Below, piece after piece: positions 51,150 through 59,891 of a DNA stretch of 64,000 nucleotides. A program made the translations under genes and the position numbers. The first letter of the stretch is position 1. The number at the start of each line of letters is the position of its first letter. Source of the DNA: Phytobacter diazotrophicus (lineage in GTDB: Bacteria; Pseudomonadota; Gammaproteobacteria; Enterobacterales; Enterobacteriaceae); contig SMDE01000002.1 in NCBI GenBank assembly GCA_004346725.1, forward strand, positions 62,001-126,000, in the 5' to 3' direction. The notes beneath the pieces were generated by a model, which did not search any database, was not told the origin of the DNA, and was given only the letters and a program-made list of their open reading frames with translations.

Positions 51150-51378
51150 AGCAGTATCCTCAGTGTTCTTTTTTAATATTTAAAAAATGGTTTCATTTTC
51201 ACTTCTTATACGATTGCGTTTTTTTCATTTCTTTTAATGAGTCAGAAAAAGTGGGCCATCACGTTACTTATCGTCAATTGCGTCATTTAATTTAATAGAA
51301 AAATCAAAAAAAAGACCTGTGGAGAATATATTTCAGAAAAATGAATAACGTTGCATAAATAATGTGAACAACGCTGCA

Positions 51379-51402
51379 TATCACGGTGTTCTTACCGTGA
51401 TA
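51379..51402. promoter_or_regulatory. Perfect inverted repeat TATCACGGT / ACCGTGATA
   Basis: A 9-bp stem (51379-51387, 51394-51402) with a six-base loop GTTCTT. No T-run on either side. Could be an operator or an mRNA structure just before the Cys-rich ORF. Confidence 0.4.
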
Positions 51403-51425
51403 ATCATGAGCCTGCAAAGTTGTTT

Positions 51426-51515
51426 ATGTCCAACTGCCACTGCGTAAAATTAAAAGATACAATATATTCCGCCAACTATGTATATTGCGATGGTTACTGT
51501 TCGGCATGTTATTAA
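51426..51515 (+). CDS. Possible 29-aa Cys-rich peptide
   Basis: The peptide begins MSNCHCVKLKDTIYSANYVY and ends CDGYCSACY, with Cys at 4, 6, 21, 25 and 28 (CxC and CxxxCxxC). Five Cys in 29 residues is far above chance in an A/T-rich intergenic stretch, and the arrangement could bind a metal. The ribosome binding site is weak (AAAG) and no homologue is recognised, so expression is uncertain. Confidence 0.3.
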   Translation: MSNCHCVKLKDTIYSANYVYCDGYCSACY

Positions 51516-51748
51516 TTATCATTACTCAGGCTTTTTGCTGATCACTATCGAAAATGTTTATCGTGCCAGTGATGCACGAGAAGCGTCAGAGATTGTAGCC
51601 ATATTTAAAACCACATACTGTCTCAGCTATTTCCAGCGCTGGTTTTAATCCTCGTCCCTTTTCATTATTCACGTTGCACTGACTGCGCCCCATCCGGCCG
51701 ACGAACCGCCCCGAGTTTGCGACGCGGTTCAGCCAAACGTGGAAAAAA

Positions 51749-52555
51749 TCACATAAATCGCTCTGCCCCACCGGACGCTTCAATTGTCTGCCCGGTAATA
51801 AACTGATTTCGGTCTGAAAGCAGAAAAGCCGTAATTGCCGCAATATCCTCAGGACGCCCAAAGCGCCCCACCGGGGTTTTCTCTTTACCCAGCAGTGCCA
51901 TCACCTCATCGTCCGTTTTTTCAGCCAGTTCAGGGCGCCGATGGCGGACATTCGGCAGCATATTCTGCGCCCAGTTATCGGTCGCGACAGCGCCCACACC
52001 AATAGCATTGACCAGGATACCATCCGGCGCCACGCTCAACGCTAAGCTCCGGGTCAGATTGTTAATTGCCGCACTCAGGGCATGTGAGACGGTAAGTTGC
52101 GGGTTAGGATAAATGCCGCCGATGGAAGAAATATTAACAATGCGCCCCCAGTTTCGCTTCTGCATGCCGGGAATAACCGCCTTACAAAAGCGCCGCATGG
52201 CAGAGAATTTGGTCTCCGTCATTAATTGCCAGTCCTCTTCTGACGTGGTGAGTAGAGTACCCGCATGCGCTCTTCCGGCATTATTGACCAGTAAATCAAT
52301 TCCCTGAAAAACCGTTTCTGCGTGCTCAACCACCCGTGCCGGGAGGTGGGGATCGGTCACATCCCCGGCAACAGGCAGCGCCGAAACGCCATATTTATCG
52401 GCAATCTTCTTCGCGGCCAGGATCAGATCAGACTCTTGTCTGGATACCATGACTAAATGCACCCCATTCACCGCCAGTTCTTCGCAAATGCTAAAACCAA
52501 TGCCGGTTCGGGCTCCGGTGACCAGCGCCACTTTTCCTGTCAGTTTTAAATCCAT
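51749..52555 (-). CDS. SDR-family oxidoreductase with atypical active site
   Basis: 268 residues. The Rossmann motif TGARTGIG (13-20), NNAG (91-94) and the catalytic Ser in NISSIGG are conserved, but the YxxxK pair is replaced: the segment reads LTVSHALSAAINNLTRSL, with Ser157 and Ser161 where Tyr and Lys stand in VYSASKAALNNL. The C-terminal FLLSDRNQFITGQTIEASGG is ordinary. It is either a catalytically divergent or a non-catalytic member. Divergent, across 170 bases with a palindrome at 52638, from an MFS exporter. Confidence 0.88.
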   Translation of the reverse strand: MDLKLTGKVALVTGARTGIGFSICEELAVNGVHLVMVSRQESDLILAAKKIADKYGVSALPVAGDVTDPHLPARVVEHAETVFQGIDLLVNNAGRAHAGTLLTTSEEDWQLMTETKFSAMRRFCKAVIPGMQKRNWGRIVNISSIGGIYPNPQLTVSHALSAAINNLTRSLALSVAPDGILVNAIGVGAVATDNWAQNMLPNVRHRRPELAEKTDDEVMALLGKEKTPVGRFGRPEDIAAITAFLLSDRNQFITGQTIEASGGAERFM

Positions 52556-52637
52556 GTGTTGTTCCTCATATTAAGTACAATGACCAAATGAAGAATATGA
52601 GTAACAAATAACGCATTCAGGGGCTTGCGCAGCAGAA

Positions 52638-52651
52638 TTCAGACGTCTGAA
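52638..52651. promoter_or_regulatory. Palindrome TTCAGACGTCTGAA between SDR and MFS genes
   Basis: A perfect 14-bp palindrome 83 bases upstream of the SDR start and 74 upstream of the MFS start. It fits a dimeric repressor/activator shared by the divergent pair. Regulator not identified; no TetR, MarR or LacI gene is adjacent. Confidence 0.45.
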
Positions 52652-52725
52652 AAAAACGCGCAAAGCGTTAAGCATCACCTCTTCTTATACTGCGGCAACA
52701 TTTTATTCAGGGTGAGGAGTGGTCA

Positions 52726-53892
52726 ATGCAGACCCACAACCACGCGCTTTCTTCTGCCAGGATCCTGATGCTGGCTATTATTTGCTGTATCGTAGTAGCG
52801 AATATTTATTTTAATCAATCCGTTCTGAATTTGATTGCGGGCGCATTTCCCAATGAACGGAATGCGGTTTCTTTGATCCCCATGGCGACCCAGTTAGGTT
52901 ATGCGGCGGGGTTATTCTTTCTCATCCCATTAGGCGATTATATTGAACGTCAGCGGCTGATCCTGCGCCAGGCCCAGGTGCTTTTCCTGGCGCTGCTCGG
53001 CATGATGTTATCCCCAACGGCGACCGTGCTGGTGTTTTTCTCTTTTATTACGGGCATGTCCGCAACCGTGGCCCAACAAATCGTGCCGCTGGCCGCCTCT
53101 CTCGCCGGGCCGTCATCCCGGGGTAAAACCGTGGGTACCGTGATGAGCGGCGTTCTCGCCGGTATCCTTGCCGGGCGGGCGATTGGCGGTCTCATCGGTC
53201 AGTATTTCGACTGGCGGGGTGTCTTTTTGTTCGGCGCGCTCATGACGCTACTGGCCGTCGTTTTTATCGTGCGCATTTTGCCTTCGCAGTCGTTGCCTGC
53301 GCCAACATTTAACTATCTGGCGGTATTGCGTTCACTCGGGCAACTGTGGAAAAGCGAACCGCAGGTGCGCAAGGCAACGCTGACACAAGCCATGCTGTTT
53401 GCCTCCTTCAGCGTGCTGTGGACCGTACTCCCATTCTGGTTAGCCCATCGCTACGATTACGGCGCGGGGGTAACCGGAACACTGGCGGCGCTGGGGTTAA
53501 TCGGCATTCTGTGTGCCCCTCTGGCGGGGAGTTTCAGCGATCGTCAGGGCCCCTTCCGGATGGTGATGTTGGGCGTCATTCTCATGCTGCTGGCCTGGAT
53601 TGTTTTTTGGGGCTGGAACAGTATGGCGGGGATGGTGGTGGGCATTCTATTGCTGGATGCGGGCGAACAATGTGTACTGATAGCGAACCAGCACACCATT
53701 TACGCGTTGCGTCCGGATGCCAGAAACCGTCTGAACACCCTCTTTATGTGCGTTATGTTTATTGGTGGCGCCTGTGGTTCCCTGACAGCCACCGGGTTAT
53801 GGCAGGCAACGCAAAGCTGGACGCTGATTTCTGCGGCGGGGGCCGCTCTCGTACTCAGCGGGATGCTCATTGCCGTGAGACGTAAAGATTAG
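52726..53892 (+). CDS. MFS transporter
   Basis: 388 residues, 12 predicted membrane helices. MFS motif A-like segment LIPLGDYIERQRLILRQAQ after helix 2 and the GRAIGGLIGQYFDWRGVFLFGALM (motif C-like, drug/proton antiporter type) region. GAGGAG precedes the ATG. Likely an exporter of a small molecule. The stop codon overlaps the stop of the convergent 915-residue regulator gene (TTAG). Confidence 0.9.
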   Translation: MQTHNHALSSARILMLAIICCIVVANIYFNQSVLNLIAGAFPNERNAVSLIPMATQLGYAAGLFFLIPLGDYIERQRLILRQAQVLFLALLGMMLSPTATVLVFFSFITGMSATVAQQIVPLAASLAGPSSRGKTVGTVMSGVLAGILAGRAIGGLIGQYFDWRGVFLFGALMTLLAVVFIVRILPSQSLPAPTFNYLAVLRSLGQLWKSEPQVRKATLTQAMLFASFSVLWTVLPFWLAHRYDYGAGVTGTLAALGLIGILCAPLAGSFSDRQGPFRMVMLGVILMLLAWIVFWGWNSMAGMVVGILLLDAGEQCVLIANQHTIYALRPDARNRLNTLFMCVMFIGGACGSLTATGLWQATQSWTLISAAGAALVLSGMLIAVRRKD

Positions 53893-56636
53893 CGCCCTAT
53901 TCGGGCACACAGGGCCAACGCATTTCTTACCTCTGTCGCCCTGTGTGAACCATCGACATCGTTTAAAGCATTCTGAATTAACTGCTTAGCCGCCCCGTTT
54001 TCCCCGGCTTCGGCCTGAATGGTTGCCAGTGAACAGGCAATACGCAGAGCCCAGCCGTGGGCCTGCTGCTGACGCGCTTTATCCAACGCTTGTGTCAGCA
54101 ATAAACGTCGCTCCTGGGCTGGTGATTGCGTGGCGCAAAGACGCATCAGTTCTGGCGCGCACCAGTTGTCTTGCCCCTCGCTGGCGGCTTTCTGCGCCAG
54201 CGCGCCATCAATTTCTGACAATAAAGGGGAGTATTGCCAGTCTAATCCCGTCGCCCGCAGCGAACTGAACAGTGTGGTTTGACTGACATCGCTATGACTG
54301 AACTGTTGGGCCCAGACAAGAAACAGTTCGCCGTAGGTCTTCCAGAAATACAAATCATGTTTTTCTGCCAGTTGAACAAGCCAGTTCGCGGCCCTGACCA
54401 CCCAACGTGGACGGCGTTCCAGCGCCGCTGTCATACAGGCGCCCTCGGCGAGCGCACAGCAGAGAGAACAGGCATGCTGCAAACGGGCGGCTTTTTTAAC
54501 GCCGCGCAACGCCATCTGTTTTGCGGCCTTATACTCACCCTGAACCCAGAGTAAGCGAGACAGAAAAGCCATGCCGGCGGTCTCCTGATCGAGACCAAAA
54601 CGAAAGGAGTGGCTCATACTTTCCTGCGCGTACCAGGCCAAAGATTGCAGCAGATAATCGCGGCCTTCGCTATGCTGACCTAAAAAATGCAGGGAGACAC
54701 CGAGAATACGCAGCCCGGCGGCATGGGCTTCTGCATCATTGATGGATCGCGCCAGTTCGCACATTGACTGTGCATGTTCACGCGCTTTACCGAGAGCGCC
54801 CGTGCGCAGGCAATACAGCCATAACCCATAGTGCGCCTGTAAACGTATCTCTTTGTCGTCGAGCTTTTCTGCCAGCGTCAGTGCGGTTTGCCAGGCCAAA
54901 TGGGTTTCAGATGTGGGGCCTTTTGCCCAGGTCGATGCCTTACCTGCTGCGGCGCACAGATGCATTCTCTGGTGTAACGTTAATACGACCCGCGCGTTAT
55001 CTTCATAGAGCAGAGGATGAATATGACGCTGACACTCATCATAGAGTGAGTATTCAATCCAGAACGGCGTCATCGCCTGTAAGATCGCAAGCCCCGTAGA
55101 GGGATCGCGCCCCTCAGTTAATGTTTGCTGTAAAACGCGTCGCAAATCATTAAGGATGGGACGATAGCGCTCCCGCCACTGCTCCGTTGGCAAGCTAAGC
55201 CAGTCACTCTGCGCCTGTTCCACCAGCACGCTATTGTAATGGGCAAAATCGGCTGCAAGCGCAACATATTCATCCTGTTCGCGGAGCTTCGCGCAGGCGA
55301 ACTGGCGCATGGTTTCCAGCAGGCGAAAACGCGTAACAGGCGCCTGGCTACTGACCTGAATCAGCGACAGAGACAACAAGCGCTGCAAATCGTCAATAAC
55401 CTGCCAGCTATGGTTGTCTTTTCTTCGCAGAAAATCACTGACGGATTGCACGCTAAACGTGTCGGTAAAGATGCCCAGCATTCTGAATAATCGCTGCTCA
55501 CGCGCGTTGAGTAACTGATAAGTCCACTCCAGCGTCGTCACTATTTTCTGATGTCTGGGCTCCAGCGAACGGTGGGTATTGCTCAATAACGGGAAGCGGT
55601 CCTCAAGCCGATGATAAATCTCACTCACACTCATAAAGGGCAGACGGGAGGCCGCAAGTTCAATAGCCAGGGGTAAGCCATCAAGATGACGGCATAATTC
55701 ACCAATCAACACCAGTTCACGTGCTGAGGGATGGAAATCATGCGCGCTGGCCCGGACACGCTCAATAAAGAGACGGACGCTGGCAAAAGAGATTAATGTG
55801 GCGTTATCGGCGCCCTCTTCTTGCGGGACTTGCAACGGCGGGAGTAAATATTGTTGTTCACCAGCAACCTGGAGCGCCACCTGGCTGGTCAATAACAGTT
55901 TGATCCGGGGAGCCAGCCTCAGAAGCCGCGTTATCAGCGGTTCCAGTTCGCTCGTCACGTGCTCACAGTTATCAATAAGCAGCAAACACCGACGTCGCGC
56001 GAGCTGTTGGCGTAAATCGGCATCCTGTTCAAGACCGGCTAAGGGAAGATGTAACGCCTGAGAAATAACGGAGAGCACGCTGGATGCGTCGGTAATATGG
56101 GCCAGTTCCGCCACACAGACGCCATCGGGAAATTGCGGGTGCAACTGGTTAACCACTTCCCACGCCAGACGCGTCTTTCCCACGCCGCCTGGACCGGTTA
56201 TCGTCACCAGAGGGTGCTGATTTAGCAGGGCACAGAGTTCCTGCACCGCCTGGTCGCGCCCTAAAATCGAGCTCAGAAAGGGGGTAACAGGCGGAACCGG
56301 TATTTCCGGGTCGGGAGATGCCTGCAACGGTACGTTCTTGATGTTAAAGCGGTAGCCACTGCCAAATTCAGTAACAAGGAGATGCCGGTCTCGCCCCAAC
56401 AGGCGGCGAAGCGCTGAAATTTGCGCCTGAAGATTGTTCTCTTCGACGATTTCATTTCCCCACACCTGGGTCAGGAGAGACGCTTTACTGACCGCTTTAC
56501 CGTCGGCCCTTATCAGAACCACCAGAACATCAAATGCTCTGGCAGAAATTTTTACCGGCTTACCCCGGTGCAACAGAATCCTTAGCTGGGGCCAGAGTTG
56601 CCATTCAGCAAAGTGAATCTCATCGGTTGTTATCAT
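53889..56636 (-). CDS. Winged-helix (OmpR-type) NTPase transcriptional regulator with TPR-like C-terminus
   Basis: 915 residues. Residues 1-100 are an OmpR/PhoB-type winged helix (VKISARAFDVLVVLIRADGKAVSKASLLTQVWG, VEENNLQAQISALRRLLG, FGSGYRF). Then a STAND-type NTPase: Walker A GPGGVGKT (148-155), Walker B CLLLIDNCEH, GLPLAIELAASRLPFM. The last 450 residues are helical TPR-like repeats (LEKLDDKEIRLQAHYGLWLYCL, AAGLRILGVSLHFLGQHSEGRDYLLQSLAWY). Such proteins act as signal-gated activators. Neighbours: convergent MFS/SDR unit and the oxidoreductase gene to the right. Target unknown. Confidence 0.92.
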   Translation of the reverse strand: MITTDEIHFAEWQLWPQLRILLHRGKPVKISARAFDVLVVLIRADGKAVSKASLLTQVWGNEIVEENNLQAQISALRRLLGRDRHLLVTEFGSGYRFNIKNVPLQASPDPEIPVPPVTPFLSSILGRDQAVQELCALLNQHPLVTITGPGGVGKTRLAWEVVNQLHPQFPDGVCVAELAHITDASSVLSVISQALHLPLAGLEQDADLRQQLARRRCLLLIDNCEHVTSELEPLITRLLRLAPRIKLLLTSQVALQVAGEQQYLLPPLQVPQEEGADNATLISFASVRLFIERVRASAHDFHPSARELVLIGELCRHLDGLPLAIELAASRLPFMSVSEIYHRLEDRFPLLSNTHRSLEPRHQKIVTTLEWTYQLLNAREQRLFRMLGIFTDTFSVQSVSDFLRRKDNHSWQVIDDLQRLLSLSLIQVSSQAPVTRFRLLETMRQFACAKLREQDEYVALAADFAHYNSVLVEQAQSDWLSLPTEQWRERYRPILNDLRRVLQQTLTEGRDPSTGLAILQAMTPFWIEYSLYDECQRHIHPLLYEDNARVVLTLHQRMHLCAAAGKASTWAKGPTSETHLAWQTALTLAEKLDDKEIRLQAHYGLWLYCLRTGALGKAREHAQSMCELARSINDAEAHAAGLRILGVSLHFLGQHSEGRDYLLQSLAWYAQESMSHSFRFGLDQETAGMAFLSRLLWVQGEYKAAKQMALRGVKKAARLQHACSLCCALAEGACMTAALERRPRWVVRAANWLVQLAEKHDLYFWKTYGELFLVWAQQFSHSDVSQTTLFSSLRATGLDWQYSPLLSEIDGALAQKAASEGQDNWCAPELMRLCATQSPAQERRLLLTQALDKARQQQAHGWALRIACSLATIQAEAGENGAAKQLIQNALNDVDGSHRATEVRNALALCARIGR

Positions 56637-56823
56637 AGTCTTGAGATCTTCTGTTTTTCACCATCACACACACTGTATGCCGGAAAAGCCATTTTTACCG
56701 CAAGGAGGCCAGGCGATACAGAGACCCGGTATAGCCTGACCTGAGCCGTTGATAAGTATAGGGTCATGCCCCTGTGGCGCATAGCCCTGCGATGTATTCA
56801 TTAACTCGCCAGGGGAGTCATTA

Positions 56824-57846
56824 TCAGAGGTTTGTCAGCACAATTTTACCCTGAATCCCGCCCATCGCAGCACGCTGATGGGCAGCGGATGCCATGGCTA
56901 ACGGATAGGTACTGTCAATAACCACCCGGACAAGGCCATTTTCCAGAAGACGGCCTGCTTCATTTAATTGCGCGCCGCTGGAGCGTACCTGGGTGGAAGA
57001 GACCGTAATCGCTTTTTGCGCGGCCTCATCCCTTGCGGAAAAACCCAAAGGGTTAACCAGAAAGAGTGCCCCGCCTGGCTTTATACAACGCAGAAAGCGT
57101 TCCATATGCGCCCCGCCCACCGCATCGAGAACCAGATCAACATTACTGACCACCTCCTCGGCTGCCGTTGTGGTGTAGTCGATAAATTCGTCGGCCCCCA
57201 GCTCACGCAACAGCGCCTCATGGCGCGAAGAGGCCACAGCGATAACCTTCGCCCCTTTCCAGCGGGCGATTTGCACGGCAAGGTGCCCCACGCCGCCGCC
57301 AGCGCCATTGACCAGTACCGTCCGGCCTTTTAATGGCACGGCTTTATGAGGAAAAGGCTGGAAGGGATTAACCGCATCATGCCCTGTGTCGACAAGAAAC
57401 TGCCAGGCGGTAAGCAGCGACATTGGCGCGGCGGCGGCCTCCACATGCCCTATCCCCTGGGGTTTGAGTGCCAGTTCGGATGCAGGCACACTGACATATT
57501 CTGCATAGGCGCCGCTGCCCGTCATCACCTTCTCAGGAAAACGCACCATCGAATAGACGTCATCTCCGGGGCGAAACGCAGTCACATTTTTACCGACGGC
57601 GGCAACGATGCCTGATACGTCAGTACCCAAAATAAGGGGAAAAACGGGATCGGGGCGCCATTCCGGTGGCAGTGTGCGAAAGCCATCGCGCAGATACCAG
57701 TCCGGCGGGTTAAGGCTGGCCGCCTGCATATGCACCAGGACATCGTCGTTGCCCACATGTGGTCTGGGTGCATATTCATAAAGCAGGTTTTCTGGCCCGC
57801 CAAACGCATGGAGTTGTACTGCTTTCATCATCTCAGTCATCATCAT
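56824..57846 (-). CDS. NADP-dependent quinone-oxidoreductase-like MDR protein (zinc-independent)
   Basis: 340 residues. The medium-chain fold starts KAVQLHAFGGPENLLYEYAPRPHVGNDDVLVHMQAASLNPPDWYLRDG. It lacks the catalytic-zinc Cys/His set and has the nucleotide motif GAGGGVG (181-187) with VIAVASSRHEALLRELGADEFIDY. It probably reduces quinones or enones. The start lies in a cluster of ATGs (57846, 57843, 57840, 57831, 57828) after GAGCGAG; which is used is unclear. Divergent from the LysR gene at 57904 (57-base gap), its likely regulator. Confidence 0.88.
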   Translation of the reverse strand: MMMTEMMKAVQLHAFGGPENLLYEYAPRPHVGNDDVLVHMQAASLNPPDWYLRDGFRTLPPEWRPDPVFPLILGTDVSGIVAAVGKNVTAFRPGDDVYSMVRFPEKVMTGSGAYAEYVSVPASELALKPQGIGHVEAAAAPMSLLTAWQFLVDTGHDAVNPFQPFPHKAVPLKGRTVLVNGAGGGVGHLAVQIARWKGAKVIAVASSRHEALLRELGADEFIDYTTTAAEEVVSNVDLVLDAVGGAHMERFLRCIKPGGALFLVNPLGFSARDEAAQKAITVSSTQVRSSGAQLNEAGRLLENGLVRVVIDSTYPLAMASAAHQRAAMGGIQGKIVLTNL

Positions 57847-57903
57847 CTCGCTCTAAAAGACCTCAGGTGACAGAGCATAGGATCAATAACTCAGGTTGAT
57901 AAT

Positions 57904-58833
57904 ATGGCTGAATTTCGCTTTACTTATGCCATGAAGGAACAAATCGGTTTTGAGAGACTCACAGGTCTTATTGCATTCGCTCGCGCAGGCGCTCTGGGTA
58001 GCTATAGTGCCGCTGCCCGTTCGCTTTCTGTTTCCCCCTCAGCCATCAGTAAAAGTATTCAGCGCCTTGAGAAGCAGCTCGGCATTACCTTATTCACCCG
58101 AACGACACGCTCACTGGTGTTAACTGCCGAAGGGCGCGAACTGCATGAGCGGGCTTTGCGGTTGCTACGGGATGCGGAGGAGATTGAACAGATAGCGAAA
58201 CACGCTCGCGCGGAGCCCGCAGGGATATTACGCATTGCGGCGTCACTGCCGGTGGGTATCCATATGATTGCCCCTCTCCTTCCCGCCTTTTGCGCACTTC
58301 ATCCAAAAGTGACCATTGATCTACGCCTGAGCGACCAGCGAGTAAGCCTCGTTGATGAGAATATTGATATTGCCATTCGGCTTGGCGAGCTCGCGGATTC
58401 CAACCTCCTGTTGCGTCGCCTTCCGCCCTATCAGATAGGTTGTTATGCCTCGCCTGACTATTTAGCCCGCTGCGCCCCTCCGCTGCATCCCAATGATTTA
58501 TCCGGGCATACGACGATTAATCTGCGTTATCAAAATACAGGGCAGCTTTTTCGCTGGCCGTTTCGCGTCGGGGAGCGCGAGATAGACATTGTGCCGTCAT
58601 CAACGATCATTGCGGATACCAGCGAAGCCGTCATTGCCGCCATTGTTGCCGGCGCCGGAATCGGTATGGCCGCGAATTTTATGGCGGCGTCCCGGGTAAG
58701 CGACAAAAAGCTTGTTCCGCTGCTCTGTGATTTCGCGGTGGAGCGGCATGACATGTCGGCCGTGTGGCATGAAAGTCGACGTTCCAATCCTGCGGTACGC
58801 GCTTTTCTGGATCATATGCTTAGCCATTTTTAA
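57904..58833 (+). CDS. LysR-family regulator divergent from the MDR oxidoreductase
   Basis: 309 residues. [65 protein letters not shown]. Effector domain with [33 protein letters not shown] and DIAIRLGEL. The subgroup typically controls divergent oxidoreductases. The first ATG has CAGG eight bases upstream; an internal ATG at codon 10 has no ribosome binding site. Intergenic space of only 57 bases implies overlapping promoters and co-regulation. Confidence 0.88.
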   Translation: MAEFRFTYAMKEQIGFERLTGLIAFARAGALGSYSAAARSLSVSPSAISKSIQRLEKQLGITLFTRTTRSLVLTAEGRELHERALRLLRDAEEIEQIAKHARAEPAGILRIAASLPVGIHMIAPLLPAFCALHPKVTIDLRLSDQRVSLVDENIDIAIRLGELADSNLLLRRLPPYQIGCYASPDYLARCAPPLHPNDLSGHTTINLRYQNTGQLFRWPFRVGEREIDIVPSSTIIADTSEAVIAAIVAGAGIGMAANFMAASRVSDKKLVPLLCDFAVERHDMSAVWHESRRSNPAVRAFLDHMLSHF

Positions 58834-58990
58834 GCTACCGGTTTTCCGCGATAACACTCACTGCACCGTCAAATGGGCCTCGTCAGGCGCAATGCGTAGC
58901 GTCGCGCCTGTCACAATAAATTTCTTACCTGTACACCGTGGCATCGCCATTTCCTGAAATCATCTATCCGCTCAGTTGATTTAATATAAA

Positions 58991-59008
58991 ACAATAAAAA
59001 TTTATTGT
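58991..59008. promoter_or_regulatory. A/T-rich dyad in the mipA-operon promoter region
   Basis: ACAATAAA-AA-TTTATTGT: perfect 8-bp half-sites, two-base spacer, 66-83 bases before the MipA-like start. Candidate operator for the Xre-type HTH protein at the end of the operon, or an OmpR-like site. Confidence 0.4.
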
Positions 59009-59073
59009 AAAACGATAAACTCCAGGCTAGCCTGCACACACTTCAACCTACCGTTTGCCAGGAGAGGCATCGA

Positions 59074-59880
59074 ATGAAAAGAAGTCTGCAATATGGCGTT
59101 TCGCTTGCGGGAATCATGCTTTGTGTTCCTTTACACAGCGCGGATCTGTCCGGGTACGCGGGTCTCGGCGTTGCAGTCAGTCCCGTCTATTCGGGGTCAC
59201 AGCACGCTGCGCCAGGTCCGTTACTCAAAGGTGGCGTAAGCCTTAAGAGTGATGGCTGGGGATATTGGGATCTGTCTACAGACGGTCTGGCATGGACGCT
59301 GCCAGCGGATTTCCCGTTTGCCGTGAGCCTGCTGTTAACACCGGATGAGGGGCGAAAAGAGGTGTTCAACTACCCATTTTCCGGCAGAAAAAACCGTGAC
59401 TTGCAAGGGATGGGAGACCTTTCCGACATCCTCATGGCGGGTGCGGAATTGCAGTATCAACGTGAGGGCTGGATGGTATGGTTGCGCGCATTAAGTGCAA
59501 CACAAAAGCACCGATACGGGGGCGAAACGCAGGATCCGGGCATGACGTTAAACAGTGGCGTGAAGGCAACGCTATGGCACTGGCGGGATGTCGATTTTTC
59601 GGTCGCTGGCGATATCACCTGGGCGAACGGCGGTTATCAGCAGCGCCATTACGGTGTCACCACAAGCCAGGCGCAACGCACTGATTTTTCTGTCTATCGC
59701 CCGTCATCGGGTTTCCAGCTTGGTGGAGTGACTACCGGGCTGGTCTGGCACATTAGCGAAAACGTAGCCGCAGGGGTGAGCGGTCGCGCGGCATACCTGT
59801 TTGATGAGGCGGGTAAGAGTCCGTTGGTCAAAAGCCGAATGCAGTACACCCTGTCATCACTGATTCAGTATGAATTCTGA
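59074..59880 (+). CDS. MipA/OmpV-family outer-membrane protein
   Basis: 268 residues. Signal peptide MKRSLQYGVSLAGIMLCVPLHSA, then an OmpV-like beta-barrel: LSGYAGLGVAVSPVYSGSQ, GPLLKGGVSLKSDGWGYWDLSTDGLAW, GGVTTGLVWHISENVAAGVSGRAAYL and a C-terminal IQYEF typical of barrel insertion signals. MipA scaffolds a lytic transglycosylase (MltA) and a penicillin-binding protein in E. coli. GAGAGG precedes the ATG. It lies 11 bases before the serine hydrolase gene, in one operon. Confidence 0.88.
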   Translation: MKRSLQYGVSLAGIMLCVPLHSADLSGYAGLGVAVSPVYSGSQHAAPGPLLKGGVSLKSDGWGYWDLSTDGLAWTLPADFPFAVSLLLTPDEGRKEVFNYPFSGRKNRDLQGMGDLSDILMAGAELQYQREGWMVWLRALSATQKHRYGGETQDPGMTLNSGVKATLWHWRDVDFSVAGDITWANGGYQQRHYGVTTSQAQRTDFSVYRPSSGFQLGGVTTGLVWHISENVAAGVSGRAAYLFDEAGKSPLVKSRMQYTLSSLIQYEF

Positions 59881-59891
59881 GGCGGACAACA

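Larger units (their letters stand above)
51150..51748. other. A/T-rich intergenic region with a hairpin and a tiny Cys-rich ORF
   Basis: 600 bases between the chemoreceptor and the SDR gene. The part next to 51149 should contain the chemoreceptor promoter. A perfect 9-bp hairpin (51379-51402) and a 29-codon Cys-rich ORF (51426-51515) are the only structured signals. A 52-codon ORF at 51490-51648 in another frame has no ribosome binding site. Confidence 0.5.

Noticed and set aside
51490-51648. 52-codon frame downstream of the Cys-rich ORF
   Set aside because: No ribosome binding site; composition not protein-like.
58858-58950. 30-codon frame on the minus strand between the LysR and mipA-like genes
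   Set aside because: AGGAA precedes an ATG, but there is no terminator, no family pattern and no conserved context visible.
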